DNA of 64,000 bases from Neofusicoccum parvum (GCA_020912385.1 CP087212.1:186001-250000); one strand, 5' to 3'; positions 11,434 through 24,163 are shown, numbered from the stretch's first letter. Made by a program: numbers and translations. Notes: a model not told the origin generated them from the letters alone.

Positions 11434-12458
11434 ATGTCGTACGCCTCCGTTGCTGCCAGCGGCCCGTCCCAGTCGGCCGAAGAAGTGAGTCCCGCCGTCC
11501 GCCGGTGCCTGCAGATGCGCGCAAGCTAACCCTGGTGCAGGCGTAAGTAGCCCCGTCCGCGGCCGTTTGTCGAGCACAGCGACACGCGCACGCACACGCG
11601 ACCTGGACGAACCGTGGTTTGGCGACGCGGGGTGGGCACAGCAGCGAGGCATTGCTTGGGCGCGCACGGCGGTTGTGCCTGGCGGTAGCGATCGTAGGGC
11701 TGAAGGCGAAGCCCAAAGTGCACAGCCGGAAGATCACTCAACCCTTCAGTTGCGACGCCGTTTCAAAACCGCGCCGCAGCATGCCTCTCCTGCTGAGCCC
11801 ACCCTCCTCTCGCCCGTCATGACTGCCACCCTCTCCCCCCAGGTCGCGTGGGACCTGTTCCCGTCGTCGTTGCGGCGCGTGTCCATCACCGACGAGCTGC
11901 TTGCAGAACTGGTCAAGCCACCCACTCTAACTCCTGACCCCAGGCGCGCCCCGCCCGTTCCCGAGGTTGCCCACACCGACGAATCCACCCACTCGCTGAT
12001 CGATGTCGACTCCCCGCACGTGTCGTCCGTCCCCTCCGACTTCGAGTCGCAGTCGATAAAGACCGAGACCCAGGCCGACCGCGTCGAGCGCGAGATCCAG
12101 GACCTCGAGCGCCAGGCACAGGAGAAGTTCCGCCAGGACAGGGAGAAGGCCAAGGCCAAGGGGCGCAAGGCCGGCGCGCGCATCCGCGACAACGCCGGCA
12201 ACCCCGTGGTCATTGGCAACGCCGTCACCATCGGCGCCCTGGGCGCCGTCCTGGGCTTCGGCGCCTACAAGAAGTACACCGCAGGCCAGCTCAACTGGAA
12301 GATGGCCGGCGCTTGGGCCGGGGTTGTGGGTCTGTTTGGCGTTGCTGATTACTACGTTTCCAAGTGAGTCGCGTGTTCCGCTGACCGCCTTTGCCGGGGC
12401 CCGCAAACGCTGACACACGCCCAGATTCCTCTTCGAGAAGTACCCCCCGAAGAAATAG
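11434..12458 (+). CDS. OM14-like mitochondrial outer-membrane protein, with a putative 2-nt exon
   Basis: Preferred model: exons 11434-11484, 11541-11542 (two bases, GC), 11944-12363 and 12425-12458, 168 residues. The protein starts MSYASVAASGPSQSAEEAR, then has the SLIDVDSPHVSSVPSDFESQ block around residue 37, an acidic/basic coiled-coil-like stretch of about 55 residues, and two hydrophobic C-terminal segments (NPVVIGNAVTIGALGAVLGF and AWAGVVGLFGVADYYV) ending FEKYPPKK. This fits fungal proteins annotated with the OM14 C-terminal domain; yeast Om14 acts at the outer membrane in ribosome docking and import. The tiny exon lies between a good acceptor and a GTAAGT donor, and gives the EEARAPPVPE join expected for the family. 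An alternative single intron (11485-11842) also stays in frame and would insert about 34 extra residues. Confidence 0.78.
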
Positions 12459-12627
12459 ACGACTCTTGATGATACCTACGCGGCGGCGTTCTGCAGGCCT
12501 GTTCAGTCTTCTGGCTTCTCTTTCTTCTCTCAGATCCCGCGCTTTTGACGGAATGCGTGTCACTTGACTTTAATACCACTCTTCTCAAATACCAGTACAC
12601 TTCTACTTGATCTTGTTCGCATTCCTC

Positions 12628-13326
12628 TTACTCCGTGACCATGTCATGCTCGTCTCCCCTGTCCATCTCATCCTCGTTTTCCCTGCCCGTCTCGTCCCCG
12701 TCTCCCCTCTCCACCTCCCCCTCCTCCACCCTCCGCCACTCCCGGTTACAAAACCTCACCTCCAACGCCTCGACGCCCACCGCCACCGCCCTCTCCACCA
12801 CGCCCGCAGCCACCATCAAGGCAGCATCGCTCGCAAACCCCGCCTCAACCACCCTCTCCCCTCGGACCTCCATGCCCCTCGCCTCCTCGGCCTCCTGCCC
12901 CACGAACGCCCGCTCCACGCGTGCGCCCCGGTCGCGGAACCAGCCGCCCCGGCCCGCCACGGCCCACGCCCGCTCCACCGTCGACACGTCCACCGGCGTC
13001 AGCCCGTGCAGCGCCAGCGCCGCGCCCACCCCGCCCGCCGCGTCGTCCAGCGCCGCCCGCGCCCCGCGCATGAGCGAGGCGGCGCGCGAGCCGTCGGCGC
13101 CGGCGTGCTGGGTGGCGGTCTGGATGGTGAAGCGGGCGAGGGGCGTGGAGGGGGTGGTGGGTGGGTGGGGGAGGGTGGTGAGGGTGATGTGGAGGGGGGA
13201 GGGGTGGGCGCGGGGTGGGATTGGGGGGGAGGGCGGCAGGGAGAGAGAGGTGGAGGGAGAGGAGGAGGGGTGGGATGGGAGGGGGGAGGGGACGTGGTTT
13301 TGTTGCTGGGTGGGAGCTGTGGCCAT
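12628..13326 (-). CDS. Hypothetical protein, low complexity
   Basis: An uninterrupted frame of 232 residues beginning MATAPTQQQNHVPSP at a good ATG. The first 60 residues are Pro/Ser/Thr-rich, encoded by a striking purine-rich (plus strand) tract. Residues about 65-195 are Ala/Arg/Val-rich and could be helical. The C-terminal 30 residues are very acidic and charged (ending in repeated Glu/Asp/Arg). I recognise no domain. A long frame of 269 codons also exists on the opposite strand over the same DNA, but it is Ser/Thr/Gly low complexity and looks like a shadow. It could be a real orphan gene or an artefact of the skewed base composition. Confidence 0.45.
   Translation of the reverse strand: MATAPTQQQNHVPSPLPSHPSSSPSTSLSLPPSPPIPPRAHPSPLHITLTTLPHPPTTPSTPLARFTIQTATQHAGADGSRAASLMRGARAALDDAAGGVGAALALHGLTPVDVSTVERAWAVAGRGGWFRDRGARVERAFVGQEAEEARGMEVRGERVVEAGFASDAALMVAAGVVERAVAVGVEALEVRFCNREWRRVEEGEVERGDGDETGRENEDEMDRGDEHDMVTE
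13131..13316. repeat. G-rich purine tract on the plus strand
   Basis: About 180 bases in which the plus strand is almost entirely G and A with some T, with many runs of three or more G. It encodes the Pro/Ser-rich start of the hypothetical protein on the minus strand. G-quadruplex formation is plausible by pattern. Confidence 0.6.
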
Positions 13327-14227
13327 GTTGGCGTGGTGGGGATGGTGGGAGGGGAAGAGGTGTGTTTTAATAGTGGTGGACGGTGTTTGTGGCAGTGTTG
13401 CATGGGCGTGTGATGGCTGTTTGTGCTTGAATATCTGGGTTTGATGATGATGGTAAGTTATTGCGTGATGCTATGTGGGTTCTTGGTTGACATTTGTGCT
13501 GTTCTGCGTGCAGTGGTCTGGTTGGCAAGCTGATTCCATATAGCGGGTACAGAGAGCAGCATAGTGATGCACTTATTTAAGAGCAGTTCAAGCATTCGTG
13601 AGGATGAGATGAGCATCTCTATCACTGCACAGTTGTGCCCGGGCGAGTGCTTCAACTACTGCTGTGGCAGTACTCCACAGATTGCATCCAACAAGATTTA
13701 TTCTTATCCATTTCCAGCAATTGACCAGGCCTGATTGCTCCCACAAGTGACTGATGCACCGCAGAAGAGGTTCACCCGGCTTGGACGACGTCAGCTCCGC
13801 AGCTGGAGATAGCCGGCACACCCCTGCAGGCTCCCACTCCCGACGATTCATTTTCCGGGCGATAATCATTTCCACATCGCACGACCCCGCAAGATAGGCA
13901 CGTATCGTTTCCATCGTTACATCGCTTGCACGTTCTCAGCAGCTCTCCGCATGTATTAATTTGCGTGCGGGTGATAGCAGCCCCGGCCGTGCCACCCCTA
14001 CTATGCCGTCGCACGGTAACGTCGCGTCGGAGGCCCGTCTTCGACCTGGCTTCTTCCACCGAGAAGTAGCATCCCACCGTTGTTCCGGTGGAGTCGCCGC
14101 GCCGTCGGAAGGTCAAGGTGCAACGCTCTCGCCGTCCATTGGGCGCAGCTAAAAGGCAGCCCTCGTCCGGCCGGCACGCGTCTTGTTTCACAGGGCCATC
14201 AGCTCTGGGGTGTTTCGTCAGCCAGCC
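13327..14227. other. Divergent promoter region before the hexosaminidase gene
   Basis: Non-coding by inspection; only short frames without motifs. It separates the divergent hypothetical gene and the GH20 gene. Confidence 0.4.
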
Positions 14228-16397
14228 ATGTGGTCTCCTGCAGCATGCGCCGTGCTATTGGCCGCGAGCGGTAAGTGCAATCCTGCCACAACGTGGAGCC
14301 CATGGGCTGATCCCGACTGGAGGCTCTGCGCGGCTCCTGACCGTCCCGACCGTCCCGTTTGAGGCTGCGGACGGCGCCCTGTCGCTCGGCAGTCTCCGCT
14401 CCATCGTCGTCGACGCCCGCTACCTCGACGCCGTCAACGACGACGGCGAGACGCTCATCCCGCCCACGCTCCACGCCTTCGCCCAGACCTTTGCCGCCGA
14501 CTTCAGCAACACCGTCGGCCTGAATCTCAGCCTGTCGAGCGGCACTGCGCCCGGCGCCGGCTCCATCTTCCTGACCCTGGACAACGCGACCGACTTCCTC
14601 GATGCTGCCGGCCGCCCAACCGCCGAGGGCTACAGCCTCTCTGTCGCGGCCGACGGCGTGACCATTGCGGGCGCCAGCCCTCTTGGAGCCTGGTGGGGAA
14701 CCCGCACGCTCATCCAGGCCGCTGTCCTCAACAACGGCACCCTCCCCGTGGGCTCCGCCATCGATGCGCCCGGCTGGGCCACGCGTGGGGTCATGCTGGA
14801 TGCCGGCCGCCACTACTACCCGCCCGAGTTCCTGGTCGAGATGTGCTCGTACCTCAGCTTCTTCAAGCAGAACACCTTCCACCTGCACCTCAGCGACAAC
14901 ATGGGCAGCGTGTATCTCGACGACTACGACTTCGAGATGGACCTCTACGCCGCCTTCCGCCTCGACTCGGACGCCGCCGAGGTGGCCGGGCTGAACCGCC
15001 GCCAGAACGAGTCGTACACGCAAGACGTCTTCGAGAACATGCAGCAGGCGTGTGCCGCCCGCGGCGTCACCATCGTGCCCGAGATCGAGGCGCCCGGCCA
15101 CGCGCTCGTCATCACGCAGTGGAAGCCCGAGCTGGCCCTCAGCAGCGACTACAGCATGCTGAACATCAGCCACCCCGACACCATCCCGACCATGCAGGCC
15201 ATCTGGAAGACCTTCCTGCCGTGGTTCCACTCCAAGACCGTGCACATCGGCGCCGACGAGTACGACTCCGAGCTCGCCGCCGACTACAACGACTTCGTCA
15301 ACGCCATGAACGCCTTCATCCACGCCGAGTCGGGCAAGAGCATGCGCATCTGGGGCACCTTCCCGCCGTCCGACGCCTACACCAACAACATCGCCACCAA
15401 CGTGTCCATCCAGCACTGGGAGTTCTTCGAGGACAACCCGCTGTTCGACTACATCGCCAACAACTACTCGGTGCTCAACTCGGACGACGGCTTCTACATC
15501 GTCAACAAGTGGTCGGGCAGCTACCCGCAGACGCTCAACCGCACGCGCATCTTCGCCGGCGACCCGCTCGACGGCGGCGCCTTCGCCCCCAACGTCTTCG
15601 ACACGCGCAACGCCTCCAACAACCCGCCGCGCAGCTCGCCGCTGGTGCTCGGCCACGTCGCCGCGCTGTGGAACGACTGCGGGCCCAACGCCACCGTCTA
15701 CAGCGAGGCCTACTACGCCTGGCGCGACAGCCTCCCCGCCCTGGCCGACAAGCAGTGGGGCGGCGACCTGGCCGCCGCCGAGTACGCCGCCGTCTTCGCC
15801 GCCCTGCACGCCGCCGTGCCCGCCCAGAACCTCGACCGCGCCGTCGCGTCGCGGGGGCCGACCATCCTGTCCTACGACTTCGCCGACACGGCCGCCGGCC
15901 GCGTCCCGGACGCCTCGGGCAACGGGTACGACGGCGCGATCGAAGGCGCCGGCTGCGCGGTCGAGGACGGCGCGCTCGTGCTGGACGGCGCGTGCTTCGT
16001 GCGCACGCCGCTGAGCGCCAAGGGCCGCGACTACGCGCTGGCGTTCGCGGTGAGGCCCGAGACCGCGGAGCCGGGCACGCTGTTCGCGGGCGGCGAGTCG
16101 GAGCTGCGGGCCGGGAACGGCAGCGCGACGGACGTGACGCTGGTGGCGAGCGGGTACGGCTTCGCGCTGAACTACAGCCTGCCCGTGGGCGAGTGGACGG
16201 AGGTGGTGCTGCGGGGCGTGGGGAACAGGACGGTGCTGGAGGCCGGGGGCGAGAGCATGGAGTTCAACACGAAGATGGGGATTTTGGGGAATTCGTTCGT
16301 TTGGGCGGGGATTGCGGTGGAGGCGCCGATAGGGAGGATTGGGGAGGGCTTTAAGGGGATGATTAAGGATGTGGTGCTGACGGACGGGTCGGCGTAG
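14228..16397 (+). CDS. Secreted beta-N-acetylhexosaminidase, GH20, with C-terminal LamG-like domain
   Basis: Exons 14228-14270 and 14323-16397 give 705 residues. The short first exon supplies a signal peptide (MWSPAACAVLLAASGSA); the 52-bp intron keeps frame. GH20 enzymes remove terminal GlcNAc/GalNAc from chitin fragments or glycoproteins using a substrate-assisted mechanism. The N-terminal half has the family lead-in (GYSLSVAADGVTIAGASPLG, then WGTRTLIQ, GWATRGVMLDAGRHYYP). The catalytic Asp-Glu pair is D326-E327 in HIGADEYDS. FHLHLSDN and EIEAPGHA are further active-site blocks. About residues 540-700 look like a LamG/concanavalin-like module (LSYDFADTAAGRVPDASGNG onward). Several N-glycosylation sequons are present. 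Over 700 residues makes it longer than the common fungal NagA-type enzymes; it resembles the separate LamG-bearing GH20 group. Confidence 0.9.
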
Positions 16398-16670
16398 GGT
16401 TCTGTACAGTCGCTTGGCTTGTTGGACGATAATTGGTTGATACTTGTCCAAGGCATGAAATTCTCTTCCAATCCGTCGCAGTGGTCACATCGCCGCAGAA
16501 CATCAATCTCCCCAGAAGTTGTGATTTTCTATAGCTTCTCAGTGTCAACCCCTCCCAAGCCCCGAAATCCGTAAACATCAAGCATCAGCAACATGCATCA
16601 GCCGCTCCACCACCTCCCAACCCCACCCGCGTCATTCCACGGCTACCGTTCGACCTCGTCCGTCCAGCAC

Positions 16671-18044
<1,374 letters not shown>

Positions 18045-19629
18045 CTTGAACGGTTTCCGGGGCGGATGCTCGGCTTGAGGCGGCTGGAGTGCTGGTCTTT
18101 GGAGCTGCTGGAGCTTTTGCCTTGACTGCTGGCTCTCTGGCAGGAACTGAGAGGCTTTTATACGGCGTCAATCCAGCAAATCCATCTCCTGAACCCCTGA
18201 GGTCCGACGGAGGAGTTGTTCCTGAGTTTTCCCATCTTTCTTCTTGGCAAACAGCGGTCTTCAGACAGTTGGAGGTCCCTCCGGCGGCAAAACTTCTGCG
18301 AACGGCTGGTGGGACGCAGTGCAGTATTGGCTTGGCGAGTCCATGTCATGATGTCTTGAGAGGAGAGAGTCGGTGGTTGAGGGGCCAAGAAATACCAAGG
18401 CTCCGACGATCAAATAGTAGAAGGTTGTCATAGGGCAAGCCTCTGGTCCATGCCCAGGGAGGAAGCTCGTGGCCGCAGGTATCTGCTGTGGATCTGGTGC
18501 TTCCTGTCTGATCAGTTTCCTTTTTGGGACGAGCACGTTGCGCGCTGCAGACCTCAAGCCGGGCCGCAATATGGCGCAACGCGCGGTTCCATATTCCTGG
18601 AATCAATCATGATCTTCACGAGTTTACTTTGTGAGACTTCAATGCCAGGTCTTAACCAAGAAATGTAGACCTTAAAAAGGGGTCTGAAACCACCCAACGA
18701 CTTAGCAAGACGAAATCGTCGACACCATGAGCTGGTGAAAGTAGGTTGTGCAATGACATGAGCTAATATTTGTTCAGAGTATATCAGCTATACTGCTAGC
18801 CGTGAGCCAGTGGAAACCCTGACAATGCACATGACAGCGCGTAATGAAGGGCGCTAACACGCGCATAACGGGTAACAAGCGAGACCTATCAGCACTAAAT
18901 TGTGTACCTTTTTATCTTCGTGGTCAGCCACCGTGATAAACGCCACGGCGGCTGGATGAAACAGGAAGGCAAATCAATCAAAGCATTCGAGAAATCGAGA
19001 GAACGCGCGGCCTCAAGCTTGGCGTCCAAAGAGTTGATCATGCTGGCGATAATTTGTTCGGTGTCAGCACTCGGTGTTCACTTACAAGTGTGCTCCATGT
19101 CTAGGCAAATTATTGCGTGAGATATTTGATATACACGGAAACGAGGTGTGACATACCATCGGTGCAAAAATTTGAGCCATACCTCTTCCAAGATGTTGAA
19201 GCATCACGAAGTATTGAAGACGAACACTAGGCCTGCCAAGTCCCATGAAAGACTGATGCTGTTGAGCATACAAGCTCCGCAGCGCATCGGGTCAGGAAGC
19301 TTCCCTTATCTTGACCCCAGCAACGATCTTTCCGGATCTCTTATCCGAAGCGTCGGCATACAGATCGCCGACCTTCCACTTTGAATCTATTTTGCTTAAT
19401 CCATTGGACACAACTTACCAGCATTAGCATTCGTAAAAGACGCATGGATCATGTGTTCTGCTTACGAGTTGCTGGCGCTTCATTTGCTTTCGTAGGGAAC
19501 AATGGCGGGGCGCTAAACTCGTGACCAATAGGTTTCACATCTCAGTAATAACCAAGTCACATGATTTGCAGGCCTCTCAAGCAAATACCAAGAGCATTGT
19601 ATATTGAAAGGGAAAACTGCGAGAAGTAT
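18045..19629. other. Intergenic stretch between protease and P450
   Basis: About 1.6 kb of lower GC content with only short unrelated frames on both strands. It holds the protease promoter (first 150 bases or so) and the P450 3' flank. No gene or repeat was recognised. Confidence 0.45.
18155..18163 (-). promoter_or_regulatory. TATA-like box of the subtilisin gene
   Basis: The minus strand reads GTATAAAAG about 110 bases before the protease ATG. The match is good, but it is supported by position and pattern only. Confidence 0.5.
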
Positions 19630-21371
19630 TTACCCTTCAACACGATGAAACCTCAAAATCAGCTTCTCTCCCTTCGGCGGCGCCATGAACCCATCCGTCT
19701 GCTCTATCCCCTCCGCATCTACAATCTCAGTCGTGAAGTTAGTGTAGATAGCCGCGACGAAATGCTTGATCGCTGCACACCATCTCGTCAGCACTCCTCA
19801 CGCGAAGATCAATCATGATGGCAAAGAAAAAGAAAAAGAACACCACTCACAATTGGCCGCGAAGTGTCTCCCCACGCACGCCCTCCCCCCGCTCCCAAAC
19901 GCCCACAACCACCGCCTCATCTCGGCCAGCCGCGCCGGTTCCGCCTCCGTCCAGCGCTCCGGAAGCCACTCCTCGGGGGCGGGGAACACCTCGCCGTTGC
20001 GGTGCAGGCTGTACGCATAGGCCTGCACGGCGACGCCGGGCGGGATGTCGGCGTGGCCGGCGAGGGTGCAGGGGGGGCCGGGCGGGGTGCAGCGCGGCTG
20101 GCGGCCGGCGACGGCGGGCCAGAGGCGGAGGGTCTCCTGCAGGACGGCGTCGAGGAGGGGGAGGGCGTCGAGGGTCTTCGGGTCGGGGAGGGCGGCGGCG
20201 GCGTCGAGGGCGGAGACCGGCGGGCGCAGCGTGAGGAGCTCCCGGCGCAGGCGGGCCTGCAGCGCCGGCCGCCGCGACAGCTCGTACAGCGCCCAGGTCA
20301 GCGTCAGCCCGCTGGTCTCCATGGCCGCGACGTTGTGGTCGAACATGTCGGACGCGATCTCCAGGCGGCGCCGTTGCGCGCCCTCGCCGTCCGCCGCAGA
20401 GCCCCAGCACTCCCCGCCGTGCAGCTTGCGGAACTGCGCGAGCATGGTGCCGAACACGACGGGCGCGTCTTCGTCGTCCGTCTTCGACGCGGCGATCGCC
20501 TTGGCAGCCTCGTCGCACTTTTGCAGGTTCCAGGCTTCCAGCTCCTGGAAGCCGTTGGTCACGGCGGCCGGCACGAGATGGACGCCCAACCACCGCCGCA
20601 GCCATGCTGTCACCCGCGGCGCTTCGGTCAGGTAGAAGCTGTACGGACGCACGGATCGCCATGTCCCTATGTACCATTCGCGTTCGTCCGGATCGCCCAA
20701 GAAGTTGCTGGCGCGGGGAAGGCCATACTGGAAGGCTGTGAAGGAATCCATGGTGTAGGCGTGGGCGAGAGGAAGGATATCGATAGGTGAGACGGCCATC
20801 GATGCGAGGAGAGGTAGGAGGCGGGTGTGGAGGATGGCCGTAGTGGTGGCTCTGAGGTTGGGTGAAGCGAGAATGGAGGACTTGGAGTACATGTTGGAGA
20901 CCATTCGTTTGCGGACCGAGTGAGCGTGGGAGTCGATTGTGGTGAACATGTTGGTGAACCTTTGAGGTAAAATCAAGTGTGAGCGACGCCAAGGGAAGAC
21001 TTCAAGTGCATCAATGCACAAGTACTGGGCTATTCAATTTCTCACCCGTAGAACGCGAATTGGAGCGGGTACCACGTTGTCTTGGGGAACCCACCCCCAT
21101 ATACGGTCTTCAGACCCTCATCGTAACAGTTGATGCTGAGCTCGCTCGGACCCAGCCGCACGATGGGACCATATTTCTCGTGGAGTGCCTGGACAGTCCG
21201 ATTCTCGATGTTGTGGTAGCGGATGTATTTGAGCCAGAGGCTTGAGAAGTGGGCTGAGAAATGTGCGGCCGGGATCTTTGCGAGCGGAGATAAGAAGGCC
21301 GGGTAGACGATGTACCTGTAGATCGTAGCGAGCAGAGCCGCGACAGCAATATCTGCGAGGAGAGAGACCAT
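19630..21371 (-). CDS. Cytochrome P450 monooxygenase (first of three)
   Basis: Exons 21371-21046, 20959-19851 and 19772-19630 give 525 residues. The N-terminal membrane anchor is residues 1-25 (MVSLLADIAVAALLATIYRY), so the protein is ER-bound. Further motifs are YGPIVRLGPSELSIN (beta-1 region), the I-helix METSGLTLTWALYE, the K-helix ETLR, a WLPERW meander motif and the heme-binding loop FGSGGRACVGRHFA with the thiolate cysteine. The last exon supplies FTTEIVDAEGIEQTDGFM and ends FHRVEG. The substrate is unknown; such P450s often act in secondary metabolism or detoxification. The next gene upstream, on the same strand, is the alpha/beta hydrolase, 455 bp away. A TATA-like box lies about 90 bp upstream. 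Confidence 0.92.
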
Positions 21372-21826
21372 TGTGGCAGGAGGACGGGTCGCTTTAGTGC
21401 TCGCAGCGTATTGAGAGAATACGGAGGGAGGTGATATGAATGCTGCGGGGTTGCACATATATACCTGGGGGTGTGATGTGGTGATGCATGTGAGACAAGG
21501 TATATGCTGCATTGCATTTTGCTGACCATGCATCAGCCAATCAGAGACCTGATGCTCCTTGAATACTTATCTACTACACAAAATATCAGCGAATTAGTCC
21601 CGAAGGGATGTGTTTAGTACTGGTGCTGAAGTCATTCTGCTTCACATCGTGCTTACTGAATATTCGCATGATCCTCACCCCTCACGTCTTAGCTCTTACA
21701 AATAGGCTTTTAATCCAACAGGAATATGTTGGCGGGATTTGACCGCCCCTAAATGGAAATTATGACAAGGGGAGAAAGACCTGAAATATTGGTCTTCCGT
21801 AAAATGGAAAACACTGAAGAAAAGAA
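21372..21826. other. Intergenic, P450 promoter
   Basis: Between the P450 start and the hydrolase stop on the same strand. Apart from the TATA-like box nothing specific is visible. Confidence 0.4.
21457..21463 (-). promoter_or_regulatory. TATA-like box of the P450 at 19.6-21.4 kb
   Basis: Seven alternating A/T bases (ATATATA) about 90 bases before the P450 ATG. Supported by pattern and spacing only. Confidence 0.45.
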
Positions 21827-23373
21827 TCAATCATTCCCCCCAAATCCCTCACCAAAGTCTTCACCCAAATCCTCATCAAACCCTTTCCCGATATCTTCAC
21901 CCGCATCCCCACCCTTACTTCCCATCAAAGTCTTCACAATCCACCCATGCACCACCTCCGCAATCTCCCCATTATTCTCCTCCAGATGCATGAAATGCGC
22001 GTTCCCCCTCACCCCCACCTCCGCCAACCGTATCCACTCCGCCGCCACACCGGCCTGCGCCAAATAGTCCACCACGCAGTGATCAAACGTGGCATGCGGG
22101 CTCGCCTCCCCGGTCAGCGCCACGTACGGCACCTTCGCGATCTGCGGCAGCCGCCTCGGCGGCTCCGCCTGCATCAGGCAGCTGCGCTTCGCGGGGGCGT
22201 CGGCGCCGACGGACCGGACGGCGAGGTCTGCGGCCGGGTCGGCGACGGGCGGGGCGTAGGTGAGGTGGGTGTTGGTGAGGCCCCAGGGGCGGGCGCGGGT
22301 GCTGCCGACGGGCGACGAGGCGTTGCCGAGGTAGGACTGGAAGGGGACGGTGGCGGGCTCGAGGGCGATGTTGCCGGCCACGAGCTGCGGGCAGTCGTTG
22401 GAGAGGAGGAGCGGGTGCAGCGCGCCGATCGAGTGCGAGATGAGGAACGAGGGCGTGCCGAGGAGGGAGAGGAGCGTGCAGCCTGAGGCGCGCATGGAGA
22501 GTTCTTGGGAGGTGAGGTTGGAAGTGAGCGGGATGAAGGTCGATTCGAAGGCGTCGAAGGTCGGGTCGCCTTTGAGGCCGGACTGGGGGAGAGGTTAGGT
22601 CATGAAGTGGTGAAGGGACGGCGGAGGAGGAATGTTGCTAAGAGCTTGGTGTGGAATGGACGTACACCAGGCCATTGGGTATGGTATTGTGATTGGGGAT
22701 AAAGATTGGCTTGCTTGACAGCCGTAAATCCCTTTTCGCTGATCTCTGCTGTTGATCCGATTCGTGGTGGAAAGTTGGTCAAGTCATTCTCGCTTCCACG
22801 TCCGACAGACGTTTGATCCACGATGTAAACCTGGTAGCCAAGATCCAAGAAGTACGAAGCAAAGCCTTTTCGATTGTCCGGTGTGTTGAGCCATGTCTGC
22901 AAAAAGAGATTCGTGGGTCAGCAACGCTTCATGTGATCCGCCCATGCCGAGAACATACCACTCCAGATGTTCCTGCCTGAGTGTCAACAACAACCAATCA
23001 TCGTCGAGCACAAGGGTAGACACTAACCTCCTCCGTGAAAGAAGACTACAGGATTTGGTTGCAAAACTCCGGCCGCGGGCGTTAGTTTTTCTACGTAGAG
23101 CTGGTCGTACGTCGCATTGCCAAGGATGGTCTCGACATAGCGCCCACCAACATAGAAGATATCGCGGTAGTGTATGGATTCACTGGATACACAGGCGGGA
23201 GAGACGGCATTGATTCCAGTACACCCGTCTTCTGGTTGAGGCAGCCCAGGGAAAGATGCGTCGCCTGATGGAGGGCTCCCAGAAAAAGGTCCGTTGTGCC
23301 AGTGAGGGTGCTGAAGTGCGGAAGAAGCTCCCAGACACAAGACTAATGTCGAGAGTACAAGATAGGATAGCAT
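21827..23373 (-). CDS. Secreted alpha/beta hydrolase with a 14-nt exon and acidic Gly-rich tail
   Basis: Exons 23373-23028, 22972-22959 (14 nt), 22896-22666 and 22582-21827 give 448 residues. The signal peptide is MLSYLVLSTLVLCLGASSA. The oxyanion-hole motif HGGGTSG is split by intron 1 and completed by the 14-base exon; every alternative acceptor breaks the frame. The nucleophile is in LISHSIGALHP (GxSxG variant SHSIG). A plausible catalytic Asp/His pair follows in the last exon (HFMHLEENN region). Similar fungal secreted proteins are usually annotated only as alpha/beta hydrolases or esterases; the substrate is unknown. The last 25 residues are a Gly/Asp/Glu repeat (GEDIGKGFDEDLGEDFG). It lies upstream of the P450 on the same strand. 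Confidence 0.82.
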
Positions 23374-24163
23374 GGCTCAGGGGGGTCTGTTAAAGCGGCA
23401 GCATAGGTCGGAATCAGGAGCTGTCCAAAAGCATTGGGAACTGAAGACGTCTGGCAAACAGTCACGTCCAAGGTTGAAAGATGTAGAATAAGTGAATAAT
23501 TTGTATTTGCGGAGCTAGAGCGGAGGCTCGGTGGGCAAAATTGAAACGCGCCAGGGCAAGCTCGTGTAATGGCGCCACAAAGGCAGCTAAGATGCGAATG
23601 TCCTAACGGCCAAGATGCCTGAGTCAGGCTCGCATCGAGCCGTTCGAACGGGGAGACGGGCGATTGAGACCCAATTGCCGACGATGCGTTGAATGCCAGG
23701 CATTAGGGCTACGGTTGTCATGACCCTGGCAGGAGGCGGCGAAGTTTGCACCATCTGTCGTGATAAGCGAGCTCTTGATTGAAGAGCAATTCAAGCGCGA
23801 CAAAGCCTCCAGGCATCCCATGAGCCGAGACCCGGTTCTGGCCTGCAATAAGGGTAATGGCGCGCGGTTTACCCGAAGCACATTTCCATGTCGGGGCACA
23901 ACGTCATAGCTTCTGGCCAGGTCGGTCGTCCAAGCCGCCTGCTCGCGCCTCCATGCCGCATTCTCCAGACAAACTTCGGGCCCGTGCCAATACGTCGAAT
24001 GAACGTCCAACAGCTGGGCGATCGCCTCAGGGCAGCCAATCGCAAGAGCCGGATTGTGTGCCGGGCTGTTTGGCCAGGCAGGCGTTTTCATGCAGTATCC
24101 CACATCCAAGAAACCTCCCTCACCTTCATCTGTTTGACTTCTCAGAAGCGAAGAAGTCACGCT
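23374..24163. other. Intergenic between hydrolase start and Fyv7 stop
   Basis: Holds the hydrolase promoter. A 178-codon minus-strand frame (23624-24160) has no recognisable feature and looks like chance coding. Confidence 0.4.

Noticed and set aside
12635..13444. 269-codon plus-strand frame opposite the hypothetical gene
   Set aside because: Ser/Thr then Gly/Glu low complexity produced by the purine/pyrimidine skew; the minus-strand frame has the better start and body.
14199..16451. 750-codon minus-strand frame over the GH20 gene
   Set aside because: Shadow frame caused by the GC-rich codon use of the real gene; Arg/Val/His-rich with no motif.
23624..24160. 178-codon minus-strand frame after Fyv7
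   Set aside because: No recognisable feature and weak coding character; probably chance.
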